Shown here piece by piece: positions 15,149 to 23,255 of a stretch of DNA of 33,908 bases. Within the stretch, counting starts at the first letter, position 1. Every line of letters starts with the position of its first letter. Source of the stretch: DATKDU01 sp035512595 (GTDB lineage Bacteria > Planctomycetota > Planctomycetia > Pirellulales > Pirellulaceae); NCBI GenBank assembly GCA_035512595.1, contig DATKDU010000109.1:1-33908 (forward strand). Direction: 5' to 3'. The notes below the pieces were generated by a model that had not been told where the DNA came from, made no database searches, and saw only the letters and a list, made by a program, of their open reading frames with translations. Position numbers and translations under genes: made by a program.

Positions 15149-15170
15149 AGTAGTGCCGTCCTACCAGATC

Positions 15171-15200
15171 GCAAGCCGCGGCTTCCACGCCGCGGCTTGC
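15171..15200. terminator. Hairpin between convergent genes
   Basis: GCAAGCCGCG (15171-15180) and CGCGGCTTGC (15191-15200) form a perfect 10-bp stem with a 10-nt loop, between the DUF3467 stop and the stop of the minus-strand gene. It can serve both directions; on the plus strand it is followed by TCATTTCTT. Confidence 0.7.
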
Positions 15201-16202
15201 TCATTTCTTGAGATCGATTCGCCGCGCCAGCTCCGCCACCTGGAGTTCGCGCGTCTTCTCGTTCCCGTTTGGATCGAAGGTGATCGACCGCCCCACCAGC
15301 CGGCTGAGATGTTCGGTCGCCGCCTGGCGCGTCGCCAATCGCTCGCTGGAAAGCATCGCCAGCCATACTGAGCGGTCTCCCAAGAGCCACGTGGCGGCGC
15401 GCTGGGGCGTGTCGGTCGATCCGTCGGCATAGGACTGGCAGATGCGCTGCACGCGCAGCCGCTGCTCGGCATTCATCGTCCGCGCGTCGAGCCGGGTCAG
15501 GAATGCCGCCGCTGCCTGGCCCCCTTGCTGCAAGGTCGCATCCGCGGCCTGGCGACGGGAGAAATGATTGCTCCCCAGGTCTTCCACCAACTTCGTCCAG
15601 CACTTTTCATCGCTGGCCACGTCGGCCTCCGCGGCGGCAAGGACAAGGGCCGCTTCGAGATCCGCCGCCTGATCGGCCAGTTTCCAGTCCGGGGACAAGG
15701 TCTCCAGCAGCGGGAACAAATGCTGGCGGCACTCCCGCGGATGGACGAGGGCCAGGTGCCACAGCGATTCCGCGGCAAACTCCTGCGTCGTTGTTCCGGC
15801 GATCGTCAGCTTCACCGGCCCCGACAGCGGCTGCTGGTAGCGCACGCTCGGCGCGCCGGCCGGATCGCTTTCCGTCCGCTCGATGGTTAACTTGCGTTTA
15901 TCGCACAGCCGCAGCGTGAGCCGGCCGGCTGGATCGACCGCCTCGTACTGGACGACAATACAGGGGGGCCGCACCTGGAGCTGCAGATGCTGCCTGTAGG
16001 CCGACTCAGGCTGGCCCGCGGTCAGCGTGCGGCTTTGGCCCGCTTCGCGCTGGCGGACCGCAATCCGCCCGCCACTGACGTGCATCCGAAGATATTTCTG
16101 GAGCCGCAGCGCATCGGCACTCACGCCCGCGGAATCCTGAGCGGTGGCCGGCTGCGAAAGCAGCACAGACAGAGACGCAGCAAGAACGATCGCTCTCCAC
16201 AT
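15201..16202 (-). CDS. Exported protein with C-terminal HEAT-like helices
   Basis: This 333-residue protein has a signal peptide (MWRAIVLAASLSVLLSQPAT, then AQ). The middle is beta-rich (IVVQYEAVDPAGRLTLRLCD). The second half is helical and repeat-like (SRRQAADATLQQGGQAAAAF; RLATRQAATEHLSRLVGRSI), as in planctomycete proteins with HEAT-like repeats. It is probably periplasmic or envelope-associated; function is not recognised. ATG 16202 gives a proper signal peptide with a GGGGTG sequence upstream; longer in-frame starts are not convincing. Confidence 0.7.
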   Translation of the reverse strand: MWRAIVLAASLSVLLSQPATAQDSAGVSADALRLQKYLRMHVSGGRIAVRQREAGQSRTLTAGQPESAYRQHLQLQVRPPCIVVQYEAVDPAGRLTLRLCDKRKLTIERTESDPAGAPSVRYQQPLSGPVKLTIAGTTTQEFAAESLWHLALVHPRECRQHLFPLLETLSPDWKLADQAADLEAALVLAAAEADVASDEKCWTKLVEDLGSNHFSRRQAADATLQQGGQAAAAFLTRLDARTMNAEQRLRVQRICQSYADGSTDTPQRAATWLLGDRSVWLAMLSSERLATRQAATEHLSRLVGRSITFDPNGNEKTRELQVAELARRIDLKK

Positions 16203-16243
16203 GGTATCACCCCATGCTTCCGTGCAACGACGCCGGACAGGTG

Positions 16244-16286
16244 GTAGAGCCTGTCCGCGCCGGGACAGATTGGAAACCTGTCCTAC
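16244..16286. repeat. GTAG-type palindromic repeat pair
   Basis: GTAGAGCCTGTCC on one side and, on the minus strand, GTAGGACAGGTTTCCAATCT on the other. This is the same sequence family as the pair at 17374-17432. It lies in the spacer between divergent genes. Confidence 0.6.
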
Positions 16287-16480
16287 CAGCGCGACGTGAG
16301 AGAGGACGATTGGGTCGGTCCCCTCACCGATTCGCGGGGTACCGCTGATCACTCTATCGGCGAGCGTCGATTTATGCCAAGACGAAAATTGAAGGGTCGG
16401 CGAAGGTTTGCGGAAGATGGCGAAGCTAGCAGCGGCTCGCCTTGACCGGCTCATCAGCCGCCGAGTACCCTCTGCCCCGC

Positions 16481-17377
16481 ATGTCACACCGGAACTCCCT
16501 TCTAGCGCTGCTCGTCGCGGCATTTGCGTCGTCACTCTCCGGCTGCGCGGTGCTCGGCGATTACTCGCCCTTGGCGCCGGTCGAACGGCGGATGTTCTTC
16601 GTCCCAGCCAAGTTCCCAGCGGGCGACTGGCAGCCGACGACGGTCCTCTACGAGGATGCGAATTTCCAGGCGGCCGACGGCACGAAGCTGCACGGCTGGT
16701 ATGTGCCGCACGAAAGCCCGCGGGCCCACTCGCTGCTTCTTCATGGCAACGGCGGGAACGTCACCATTTTTGCCGACACTTTGCGCATCCTGAACCGGCG
16801 TCACGGACTGGCCATTCTGGTGTTCGATTATCGCGGCTACGGCAAGAGCGAAGGGAAGCCGTCGGAAAAGGGGATCTTGCTCGACGCCCGCGCGGCCCGC
16901 GACTGGCTGGCGGCCAAGGGGGGCATCGCACCGAGCGACGTGGTGCTCTTGGGGCAGTCGCTCGGCGGCGGCGTGGCGGTCGATCTGGCGGCCAAGGACG
17001 GCGCGCGGGGGCTGGTGCTGGCCAGCACGTTCACGTCGCTCCCTGATGCGGCCAAATGGCACATGCCATGGCTGCCGGTGAAGTCGCTGATGACGATGCG
17101 GCTGAACTCGCTCGCGAAAATCAAGGACTATCACGGGCCGCTCCTCTTGTCGCACGGCGATGCCGACGAGATGGTGCCCTACGAACACGGGGTGGCGCTG
17201 TTCAATGCGGCTCCGGGACCGAAGCGGATGATCACGGTCAAGCGTGGAATGCACAACTCCGAGCAGCCGGAGGAATATCGCGTTGCGTTCGACGAGTTCA
17301 TCGCCGGCTTGCCGCCGATAGGTTCGACACGGCGGAACGCGGATTTGGATGTCACGGTCGAGCCACTGCTGCCGTAG
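16481..17377 (+). CDS. Alpha/beta-hydrolase lipoprotein
   Basis: This 298-residue protein has a lipoprotein signal peptide (MSHRNSLLALLVAAFASSLS, then GC, lipid-modified Cys22). The fold follows the BEM46/YfhR-type serine hydrolase pattern: oxyanion region LLLHGNGGN (86-94), nucleophile Ser160 in GQSLGG, acid residue in SHGDADEMVP (Asp227 or Asp229) and His258 in RGMHNSEQ. It is a membrane-tethered esterase or peptidase-like hydrolase; substrate unknown. ATG 16481 is chosen over 16442 because it yields the lipobox. The TAG stop is also the TAG of a GTAG repeat foot. Confidence 0.9.
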   Translation: MSHRNSLLALLVAAFASSLSGCAVLGDYSPLAPVERRMFFVPAKFPAGDWQPTTVLYEDANFQAADGTKLHGWYVPHESPRAHSLLLHGNGGNVTIFADTLRILNRRHGLAILVFDYRGYGKSEGKPSEKGILLDARAARDWLAAKGGIAPSDVVLLGQSLGGGVAVDLAAKDGARGLVLASTFTSLPDAAKWHMPWLPVKSLMTMRLNSLAKIKDYHGPLLLSHGDADEMVPYEHGVALFNAAPGPKRMITVKRGMHNSEQPEEYRVAFDEFIAGLPPIGSTRRNADLDVTVEPLLP

Positions 17378-17432
17378 GACAGGTTTTCAACCTGTCCTGA
17401 GAATTATTGGACAGGTTGGAAACCTGTCCTAC
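17374..17432. repeat. GTAG-type inverted repeat pair, likely bidirectional terminator
   Basis: GTAGGACAGGTTttcAACCTGTCC starts at 17374, and its minus-strand twin GTAGGACAGGTTTCCAACCT.. starts at 17432. The left foot overlaps the hydrolase stop. The right copy encodes the last residues of the minus-strand MlrC-like gene (RRTGFQPVQ). The hairpins lie between convergent genes. Confidence 0.75.
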
Positions 17433-18927
17433 GAATCGCCGGCGTCCACTCAAATTCCTGCCACGGCCAGAGGGGCTGTCGGATGTTCTTGTACGGATAG
17501 TTCCAGAAATCGCTCGGGGCGCAGCCTGGAGCGCGGATGCTGAAGATCTGGGCGGCCCGCGTAGCATACGCCGCGCGAAACCCGCACGGGCTTTTGGCCA
17601 CTACCACGCTGGCGGCAAACGGATCGAAGCCTGCGGCCTGAAAGAGCTGCGGGGCGAAGTGCGGGCCGCTGTGGGTGGTCGCCACAACGCGGATGTTCCG
17701 CGAAAGATCGAGCACTACGCAGCGCCCCATGTCGATCAGCAGGTTCTTGCCGATATGCCCCGACAGGGTAAATCGGCCATCGAACAAGCGAACAACCTTC
17801 GCGGTCGCGCGGACCTTCGTCCCGAACTGCGTGTCCCGTTTGCCGCCAAGCTCGACATCGAGCGTCGCTCCTGAGCCGGCCTTTTCCGCGACAACAACCA
17901 GCTCCGGATCGACCAGCGTCAGCAATGCCGGCCGCAGCCAGTCGTACTGGAGCAGCTCCTTGAGGACCCACACGCTGTCCCCCGGCGCGCCGCTGGTCGT
18001 AGCATCGGCCGCATCGGAGAGCACCGTTAATCCGTCCACGCACGCATGCGCCTTCATGACCCCCTCCTCCGCACTCACCAGCTCCGGCAGATACTCCCGC
18101 CGCCGCTGCCAGATCTCCGTCGCCAGGTTACGGCACAACTCCTCTGCCAGTGCCGGCTGATTGTCGGTCGTGACGACGACCGACGAACCAAAGTCCGGAA
18201 TATCAAGCCAGGGCTGGACCGTCGTCAGTCCCGCACAGATTACTTTCGGCCGCGATTCCCACTGCTGAAGCTGCCGCTTGAAGTCGGCGCTCATGCCGCT
18301 GCCAATCTCCGTGTTGGCCTTCTCGGCCGGAAACACGGCGGGAATCTTCACGCAGGCCGTGGTCGGCCTGGCCTTATCGATCAGAATCCGCCGCAGGACG
18401 GCCGCCCCGCGGACGCCGGTCTCGAAGATGTCCACGTGCGGAATCGTGTGGTAGATCACCAGGGCGTCCGCCGCATCGACCATTGCCGCCGTGACATTGG
18501 CATGCAGGTCGAGCGTGGCGACGATCGGCACGCTCGGGCCGACGACCTCGCGGACTGCCGCGAGCAATTCCCCCTCCACATCCGGATGCTCTTCCGCGGC
18601 CATCGAGCCGTGCAGTGCCAGCAGCACGCCATCCACCGGCATTGCGGCCTTTAGCGACGCGAGCAATCCGCCCTGAATCCACTCAAAGACGTCCGCCGTC
18701 GCCAGTCCGCTGGGCCAGGCGGGGTATCGCACTAGCCCCACCAACTCCGGCTTCTCCGGCCACTTGCGCAGCGACTGGATGAAGCCCCCCAGCTCGTTCG
18801 TGTCGGCCATTTTTTCCAGCAGCTCATTGCCGCTGGTGACGCCAAACTGGTCGAAGTCGGCCCGCGTGGTGCGGATCGGATTGAAGGTGTTGGTTTCCTG
18901 CCAGACCTGGCCGAGAGCAATGCGCAT
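17404..18927 (-). CDS. M81 family metallopeptidase (MlrC-like)
   Basis: This 507-residue cytoplasmic protein opens with MRIALGQVWQETNTFNPIRT, the hallmark of the MlrC (microcystinase C, DUF1485) family. Likely metal ligands are in DLHAN (140-144) and YHTIPHVD (159-166). MlrC cleaves a linear peptide in microcystin breakdown, but most family members are in non-degraders and have unknown substrates, so a general amidohydrolase or peptidase is the safer call. Length is normal. The C-terminal nine residues come from a palindromic repeat, which also supplies the TAA stop; the native end was probably slightly different. Confidence 0.9.
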   Translation of the reverse strand: MRIALGQVWQETNTFNPIRTTRADFDQFGVTSGNELLEKMADTNELGGFIQSLRKWPEKPELVGLVRYPAWPSGLATADVFEWIQGGLLASLKAAMPVDGVLLALHGSMAAEEHPDVEGELLAAVREVVGPSVPIVATLDLHANVTAAMVDAADALVIYHTIPHVDIFETGVRGAAVLRRILIDKARPTTACVKIPAVFPAEKANTEIGSGMSADFKRQLQQWESRPKVICAGLTTVQPWLDIPDFGSSVVVTTDNQPALAEELCRNLATEIWQRRREYLPELVSAEEGVMKAHACVDGLTVLSDAADATTSGAPGDSVWVLKELLQYDWLRPALLTLVDPELVVVAEKAGSGATLDVELGGKRDTQFGTKVRATAKVVRLFDGRFTLSGHIGKNLLIDMGRCVVLDLSRNIRVVATTHSGPHFAPQLFQAAGFDPFAASVVVAKSPCGFRAAYATRAAQIFSIRAPGCAPSDFWNYPYKNIRQPLWPWQEFEWTPAIRRTGFQPVQ

Positions 18928-18932
18928 GAGAT

Positions 18933-18987
18933 GTAGGACGGCCCTTCCGGGCCGTCAATGGGCGACGGCCCGGAAGGGCCGTCCTAC
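18933..18987. repeat. GTAG-type inverted repeat pair
   Basis: GTAGGACGGCCCttccGGGCCGTC at 18933 and the same sequence on the minus strand ending at 18987, separated by 7 nt. It sits between two co-directional minus-strand genes and resembles the single copy at 33542. Confidence 0.8.
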
Positions 18988-18993
18988 AGGTCG

Positions 18994-19656
18994 TCACCCT
19001 TCGGGCGTTTGTCCCAGCACGACATCGAACTTCGCTGCCAGCTCGCCAATCTTCGATCCCTTGATCGGCGCGAAATCGACGGTGATCGACGCCCGCGCCT
19101 TTTCATCTTTGACCGCCCGGTACAGAAAATCGCGCTCGTTGCCGGGCTCGCCCTTCACGTAGCACTGCGTCGTGAGCAGCTCCTTGTCCCCCTTCTTAAT
19201 CTGGAAATGGATGTGCGGCGTGCGGCCGGGATACGGAACCGGCTTGATCGTGCGGAAGTAGTATTCGCCGCTGGCCCCCGTGAGGAACCGGCCAAAGCCC
19301 TGAAAATGCTTGTCTTGCTTCTCTTTGTTTGACGTCCCGGAGTGCAGATACGCCCCGTTGTTGTCGCACTGCCAGATCTCGACCACTGCGTTGCGAATCG
19401 GCTCGCCGCTGGGGCCGAGGATCTTGCCCGTCAGGTGTGTGATCGTCCCCACCGCCGGCGTCAGCCCATCGTTGATCACGATTAAGTCGTTGTCCGTATC
19501 CAGCGGCAGCTTATCGGGATAAAACGGCCCCTCGGTCTGCGCCGCCGTCCGGGTCAACTCCTCGGCAAACAAGCCGGGAGTCGTGAAGTAGGCCGCCGAC
19601 AGTGCGGCCGAGCCGAGAAACAGGCGGCGGGAGGGGAGAATGAGGCGATGGTTCAT
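18994..19656 (-). CDS. Tat-exported intradiol ring-cleavage dioxygenase
   Basis: This 220-residue protein has a twin-arginine signal (SRRLFLGSAALSAAYF), followed by TEGPFYPDKLPL and VVEIWQCDNNGAYLH, as in the beta subunit of protocatechuate 3,4-dioxygenase. The non-haem Fe(III) ligands Tyr103, Tyr142, His148 and His150 are all present (GAYLH; PYPGRTPHIHF). The family opens catechol-type rings between the two hydroxyls using O2. A folded, Tat-exported form suggests action on aromatics outside the cytoplasm. No other aromatic-pathway gene is near. Substrate is uncertain. Confidence 0.93.
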   Translation of the reverse strand: MNHRLILPSRRLFLGSAALSAAYFTTPGLFAEELTRTAAQTEGPFYPDKLPLDTDNDLIVINDGLTPAVGTITHLTGKILGPSGEPIRNAVVEIWQCDNNGAYLHSGTSNKEKQDKHFQGFGRFLTGASGEYYFRTIKPVPYPGRTPHIHFQIKKGDKELLTTQCYVKGEPGNERDFLYRAVKDEKARASITVDFAPIKGSKIGELAAKFDVVLGQTPEG

Positions 19657-19749
19657 GGGACAGTCCCTGGATATCGGATAATTGGACGAGCGGACGTATG
19701 GGTATTGTAACCCCGTCGAGCCAAAAAGGTGTCACGGCTCAGTCACAAC

Positions 19750-19884
19750 TCAGAACAGCAGGTCCAAATTCCGCGACTCTGGGACAATCCTGACGACCTC
19801 AATGCCGTCAGTGGTCGGTCGGAAGAAAATCACGTAGTTTCGCACCGTCGATAGGCGCATGGTGGAAAATTCGACGCGACTCAT
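19750..19884 (-). pseudogene. ParE/RelE-type toxin gene with internal deletion
   Basis: ATG at 19884 overlaps the antitoxin stop (ATGA). The 44-residue product starts MSRVEFST, like a ParE start, then jumps at once to LSTVRNYVIFFRPTTDGIEV and ends SRNLDLLF, the typical C-terminal strands of ParE. A ParE toxin is usually about 90-100 residues; the helical N-terminal half, roughly 45-50 codons, is missing while the frame is kept. It is very likely inactive as a gyrase or ribosome poison. Confidence 0.75.
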
Positions 19885-20120
19885 CGATCGAGAATCAGTG
19901 CAGCAGCCTTGTCCCTCAGTTCGGCAAACACTTGATCGCCACTTACCGACTCGCCGCGATCAAGCTGTTCGGCGCCGACGCAAATGTCTTCAGCCAATGC
20001 CTCACGGCGCCTTAGCAACCGGAGCGCTTCGGCAACGGCATCGGCTTCGCTTTGGTAGTGGCCGCTGCGGATGACGGCATCCACGAAAGGGGAAAGGTCG
20101 CTGGGGATTTCGACGGACAT
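19881..20120 (-). CDS. ParD-like (CC2985-type) antitoxin
   Basis: This 79-residue protein begins MSVEIPSDLSPFVDAVIRSG then HYQSEADAVAEALRLLRRRE, the ribbon-helix-helix N-terminus of ParD-type antitoxins that bind operator DNA, followed by an acidic C-terminal toxin-binding helix. GGGAG lies about 7 nt before ATG. The downstream toxin gene is shortened, so this antitoxin may be an orphan left for self-regulation or protection against related toxins. Confidence 0.85.
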   Translation of the reverse strand: MSVEIPSDLSPFVDAVIRSGHYQSEADAVAEALRLLRRREALAEDICVGAEQLDRGESVSGDQVFAELRDKAAALILDR

Positions 20121-20141
20121 TCTCTTGCTCCCGGCTATCGA

Positions 20142-20381
20142 TCACGCATGCTTTTGTCGCACCACTCTCCAGTCGATCACCGCCACCCAAATCTGTTCTT
20201 CCTTGGAAAACTGCGCCGAACCGTCAGCTTCGAGCTCCACATCGTAGACGACGATGGGCATGCTTTCTTCAAGCTGGATACCCTGACCGGCCAGGTCGTC
20301 AAGCGTTCCACGTACGTTTAGACGCAGACGCCCTTGGGCGTCGGCATTGTTGAAATCGGCGTAGAGGAAGGTTTTCGTCAT
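20142..20381 (-). CDS. Small protein, second gene of an ATGA-coupled pair
   Basis: This 79-residue protein (MTKTFLYADFNNADAQGRLR; GTLDDLAGQGIQLEESMPIV; ending RQKHA) is acidic, probably beta-rich, with no signal peptide. I know of similar short planctomycete proteins but no function. Its ATG overlaps the TGA of the upstream gene, and a purine-rich GGGGGAGAGAG lies just before it. Position just upstream of a ParD antitoxin and tight coupling to a partner suggest a cassette, perhaps toxin-antitoxin-like; this is inference. Confidence 0.7.
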   Translation of the reverse strand: MTKTFLYADFNNADAQGRLRLNVRGTLDDLAGQGIQLEESMPIVVYDVELEADGSAQFSKEEQIWVAVIDWRVVRQKHA

Positions 20382-20713
20382 TTGGAACTCTCTCCCCCGT
20401 TTTTGGTCGGATTGCGAATGGTTGGTGTCAACAATCGGCTTGCCGTTTCCGGATCCAACCCCGTTAGGGTCGCGTGGTTCGGGCTTCGCCCCGAGGTGCG
20501 GATTACATCTCCGCCTACTGCTCGAATTCTACCCAACGTCGTCAAACCAATCTGTCCGTGAGGAATCTCTGCCGCACGTTGCTCCACGGTTGCCGACGGC
20601 GCCGATTCAACGGAAATCCCAGTAATTCCGCTGGGATGCGTCCCTATTCCTCTTGCGATGTCTTCTGGACGGTTTTGCCCGCCTCGAACGACAAATGCGT
20701 CGTCTGGGATCAT
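20378..20713 (-). CDS. Small conserved protein, first gene of an ATGA-coupled pair
   Basis: This 111-residue protein has blocks DDAFVVRGGQNRPEDIARGI, GTHPSGITGISVESAP, IPHGQIGLTTLGRIRAVGGD and SGRSPNHATLTGLDPETASR, a pattern I recall from short planctomycete proteins and from toxin-like contexts. The conserved His residues (GTHP, IPHGQ, SPNHAT) could be catalytic, in the manner of small metal-independent nucleases or ADP-ribosylating-type folds; that is speculation. Its TGA overlaps the ATG of the next gene by ATGA. Plus-strand open frames here are shadows. The start has no strong ribosome site. Confidence 0.65.
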   Translation of the reverse strand: MIPDDAFVVRGGQNRPEDIARGIGTHPSGITGISVESAPSATVEQRAAEIPHGQIGLTTLGRIRAVGGDVIRTSGRSPNHATLTGLDPETASRLLTPTIRNPTKNGGESSK

Positions 20714-20755
20714 TTGAATTCTACCATGAACGGATGGACCCAGCGGAAAACAAGG

Positions 20756-22096
20756 CTAAATCGTCGCCACCGCTGCATCCAGCCGCTCTAGCGCCTCCTC
20801 CACGTCCCCCAGCGTCATCGCCTGACAAAAGCCATGATGGCACGCCGCGCCGCCGTAGTCGTGGAAGTAGACGCCGTGCTCGATCGCCGCTGCAATGAAG
20901 CCGAGCATTTGCTCGCGGCTGTGGCGCTGGACCTGGTCGTAGGAGGTCACTTCCTCCGTCAGGCCAAAATAGATGCCGAAGCGCGCGCCCAGGCCCTGCA
21001 CGCGGGCGGGAATGCCGCGGCGGGTGAAGATCTCGGAGAGGCCTGCAAACAGCCGCTGGCCGACGGCGCGGATGTGGTCGTAAAAGCCGGGGGAGCGATA
21101 CGCCTGCACGGCCGCCAGGCCGGCGGCGACGACCGAAGGATGGCCGTTGTAGGTGCCGCTGTGCTGACAGTCCCCCTGCGGCATTAGCCGCGCCATCAGG
21201 TCGCGGCGGCCGCCGAAGACCGACAGCGGATAGCCGCCGCCGACCGCTTTGCCGAGCGTACACAGGTCGGGGGTAATGCCGAGATATTCCTGTGCGCCGC
21301 CAGGGGCCATGCGGAAAGCGGAGAGGACTTCGTCGAAGATCAGGACCATGCCGTGCTGCTCTGTCAGCCGCCGCAGCGTGGTGATGAATTCCTTGGTCGG
21401 CAGGATGCAGCCGGCGTTGTACCAAATCGGCTCGCAGATGGCGGCCGCCAACTCGTGGGCGTGGCGGGGAATGATCTCTTCCAGGATGTCGGGGCGGTTG
21501 TAGGGGATCTGGATCAGTTGCTCGCCGAGCTGCGCGGGGACGCCGGCGGAGATGGGGGACAAGTAGGTCCCGCCTGCCGGGCGGGACCTCTCGCTCAACG
21601 CCGAATCATCCTTTGATCCCGCCCGGCAGGCGGGATCTACTGAGGCGAACATCACTTGGTCGTGATAACCGTGGAAGTTGCCTTCGAAGCGCAAAAGTTT
21701 CGTCTTGCCGGTGACCGCCCGCGCCAGGCGGATGCAGTGCATCGTCGCCTCGGTGCCGCTGCCGGTGAAGCGGACCCGCTCCAGGCAGGGGACCGCCTGG
21801 CAAAGCTGCTTGGCCAGCAGCGCGTGCGTTTCGTTTTCATAAGAACAGGGCGCCCCGCGCTCCATCGCCCGGCGGATGGCCGCCGAAATCCGCTCGTCGC
21901 CGTGCCCCAGGAGCGTCGCCCCGTGGCTACAGCAAAGGTCGATGTATTCCTTCCCGTCCAGGCCCCACACGCGGCACCCTTTTGCCCGGTCGATGTACAG
22001 CGGATGGCCGATGGCCTTGTTGAGCCGCGTGGAGGAGGAAATGCCGCCGGCCAGGTACTGCTGGGCGGTCTCATACTGGGCAAGGACGTTGGACAT
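20756..22096 (-). CDS. Class III PLP aminotransferase, glutamate-1-semialdehyde aminomutase-like
   Basis: This 446-residue fold-type I PLP enzyme has FTGSGTEATMHCIRLARAVT (phosphate-binding), FEGNFHGYHDQ, VLIFDEVLSAFR with the PLP-nitrogen Asp, and the Schiff-base Lys283 in LGKAVGGGYPLSVFGG. This matches the HemL group, but a true haem-pathway role is not proven; related enzymes act on other amino sugars and amino acids. Residues 152-178 are encoded by a 78-bp GTAG repeat pair inserted in frame (PACRAGSKDDSALSERSRPA), in the surface loop between the HGYHD motif and LSPISAGVPAQ, where relatives have short variable sequence. Otherwise length and motifs are complete, so it is likely functional. 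Confidence 0.88.
   Translation of the reverse strand: MSNVLAQYETAQQYLAGGISSSTRLNKAIGHPLYIDRAKGCRVWGLDGKEYIDLCCSHGATLLGHGDERISAAIRRAMERGAPCSYENETHALLAKQLCQAVPCLERVRFTGSGTEATMHCIRLARAVTGKTKLLRFEGNFHGYHDQVMFASVDPACRAGSKDDSALSERSRPAGGTYLSPISAGVPAQLGEQLIQIPYNRPDILEEIIPRHAHELAAAICEPIWYNAGCILPTKEFITTLRRLTEQHGMVLIFDEVLSAFRMAPGGAQEYLGITPDLCTLGKAVGGGYPLSVFGGRRDLMARLMPQGDCQHSGTYNGHPSVVAAGLAAVQAYRSPGFYDHIRAVGQRLFAGLSEIFTRRGIPARVQGLGARFGIYFGLTEEVTSYDQVQRHSREQMLGFIAAAIEHGVYFHDYGGAACHHGFCQAMTLGDVEEALERLDAAVATI
21563..21640. repeat. GTAG repeat pair inserted in frame inside a coding region
   Basis: GTAGGTCCCGCCTGCCGGGC.. at 21563 and its minus-strand twin GTAGATCCCGCCTGCCGGGC.. ending at 21640 enclose exactly 78 bp (26 codons). 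Each arm is itself a CCCGCC-tgccg-GGCGGG hairpin. Confidence 0.8.
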
Positions 22097-22109
22097 GTTG
22101 CCTCTCGTC

Positions 22110-22174
22110 GTAAGACGGCCTTTCCAAGGCCGTCCAATCTGTTATGGATGGACGGCCTGGAAAGGCCGCCCTAT
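22110..22174. repeat. REP-like inverted pair (degenerate foot)
   Basis: GTAAGACGGCCTTTCCaAGG.. at 22110 and a minus-strand twin ATAGGGCGGCCTTTCCAGGC.. ending at 22174, in the spacer between divergent genes. Both feet differ by one base from GTAG. Confidence 0.65.
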
Positions 22175-22278
22175 GGAGCGGGAAGTTGCAGCATAATCGA
22201 ACTGGCCGTGAATTCGGCGGCCGCACTGCGGTTACACTGTTGGGAGATTCTCCGCACCGACTTGAAATGGCGGCTTCT

Positions 22279-23187
22279 ATGCGTCCACTCGTTACCGGCG
22301 CGACCGGCTTTGTCGGCCGCCGACTGCTAAAACATCTCGATCGGGCCGTCGTCGTGAGCCGCAAGGCGGCCAAGGCAGAAAGCGAACTTGCCCGGTTCGG
22401 CGTGAAAGCCTTCGCCTGGAATCCGGCCAAGGAGCCGGCACCGGTCGCGGCATTCGACGGCATCGACACAGTCTTTCACCTCGCTGGCGATCCGGTCGCC
22501 GAAGGACGCTGGACGGCTGAGAAAAAGGCCCGCCTCCGCGACAGCCGGATTGCCGGCACGCAGAACCTGGTGAAAACCCTCGCTGGGCTCAAGGAGAAGC
22601 CGAACGTTTTGGTAAGTGCATCCGCCGTCGGCTACTACGGCGACCGCGGGGAAGAGGTGCTCGACGAGTCGGCCCCGCCGAGCCACGACTTTCTCGGCGA
22701 ACTATGCCAGGCTTGGGAACGCGAAGCGCTGGCAGCAGAAGAACTCGGCATACGGGTCGTCCCCGTCCGTGTTGGCATTGTGCTGGGCGAAAAAGGAGGC
22801 GCGCTGGCCAAGATGCTGCCGCCGTTTTACTTCGGGCTCGGTGCGCCGCTGGGTAATGGTCGGCAGTATATGCCGTGGATTCACATCGAGGACCTGGTGC
22901 GGCTGATGGTCTTTGCGGCAGAGCATCAAAACGTGCGCGGCCCGGTTAATGGCGTCGGGCCGATGCCGGTCACGAATCGAGAGTTCACAAAAACACTCGG
23001 GCGGGTCGTTTCACGTCCGACGATCTTTCCGCCGGTGCCGGGGTTCATGCTGAACCTCATGTTCGGCGAGTTCGGACAGATCCTGCTCCATTCGCAGCAC
23101 GTCGTGCCGCAGAAGGCGCTCGACGCGGGATTTGAGTTTCAGTTTTCCGAGCTGGAGCCGGCACTGCGGGACGTGCTCAAGAAGTAG
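22279..23187 (+). CDS. TIGR01777 family NAD(P)-dependent epimerase
   Basis: This 302-residue protein has the extended short-chain dehydrogenase fold: Rossmann motif TGATGFVGRRLL at the N-terminus, FHLAGDPVAEGRWTAEKKAR, LVSASAVGYYGDRGEEVLDE and PWIHIEDLVRLM, the usual TIGR01777 (YfcH/SulA-like) landmarks. Catalytic activity in this family is poorly known. ATG 22279 (MRPLVTG) fits the family start better than 22267 or 22144. In many bacteria an SRPBCC domain is fused to this epimerase; here it is the separate next gene. The TAG stop belongs to a GTAG repeat. Confidence 0.9.
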   Translation: MRPLVTGATGFVGRRLLKHLDRAVVVSRKAAKAESELARFGVKAFAWNPAKEPAPVAAFDGIDTVFHLAGDPVAEGRWTAEKKARLRDSRIAGTQNLVKTLAGLKEKPNVLVSASAVGYYGDRGEEVLDESAPPSHDFLGELCQAWEREALAAEELGIRVVPVRVGIVLGEKGGALAKMLPPFYFGLGAPLGNGRQYMPWIHIEDLVRLMVFAAEHQNVRGPVNGVGPMPVTNREFTKTLGRVVSRPTIFPPVPGFMLNLMFGEFGQILLHSQHVVPQKALDAGFEFQFSELEPALRDVLKK

Positions 23188-23247
23188 AACGGAATTCATT
23201 CCGTTCCGCCGATCAAACGTTTGCAAACGGATTGAAATCCGTTCTAC
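23184..23247. repeat. GTAG-type inverted repeat pair
   Basis: GTAGAACGGAATTCATTCCG.. at 23184 and a minus-strand GTAGAACGGATTTCAATCCG.. ending at 23247. The left TAG is the epimerase stop. The following SRPBCC gene starts 8 nt after the right foot. Confidence 0.75.
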
Positions 23248-23255
23248 GAAGAATG

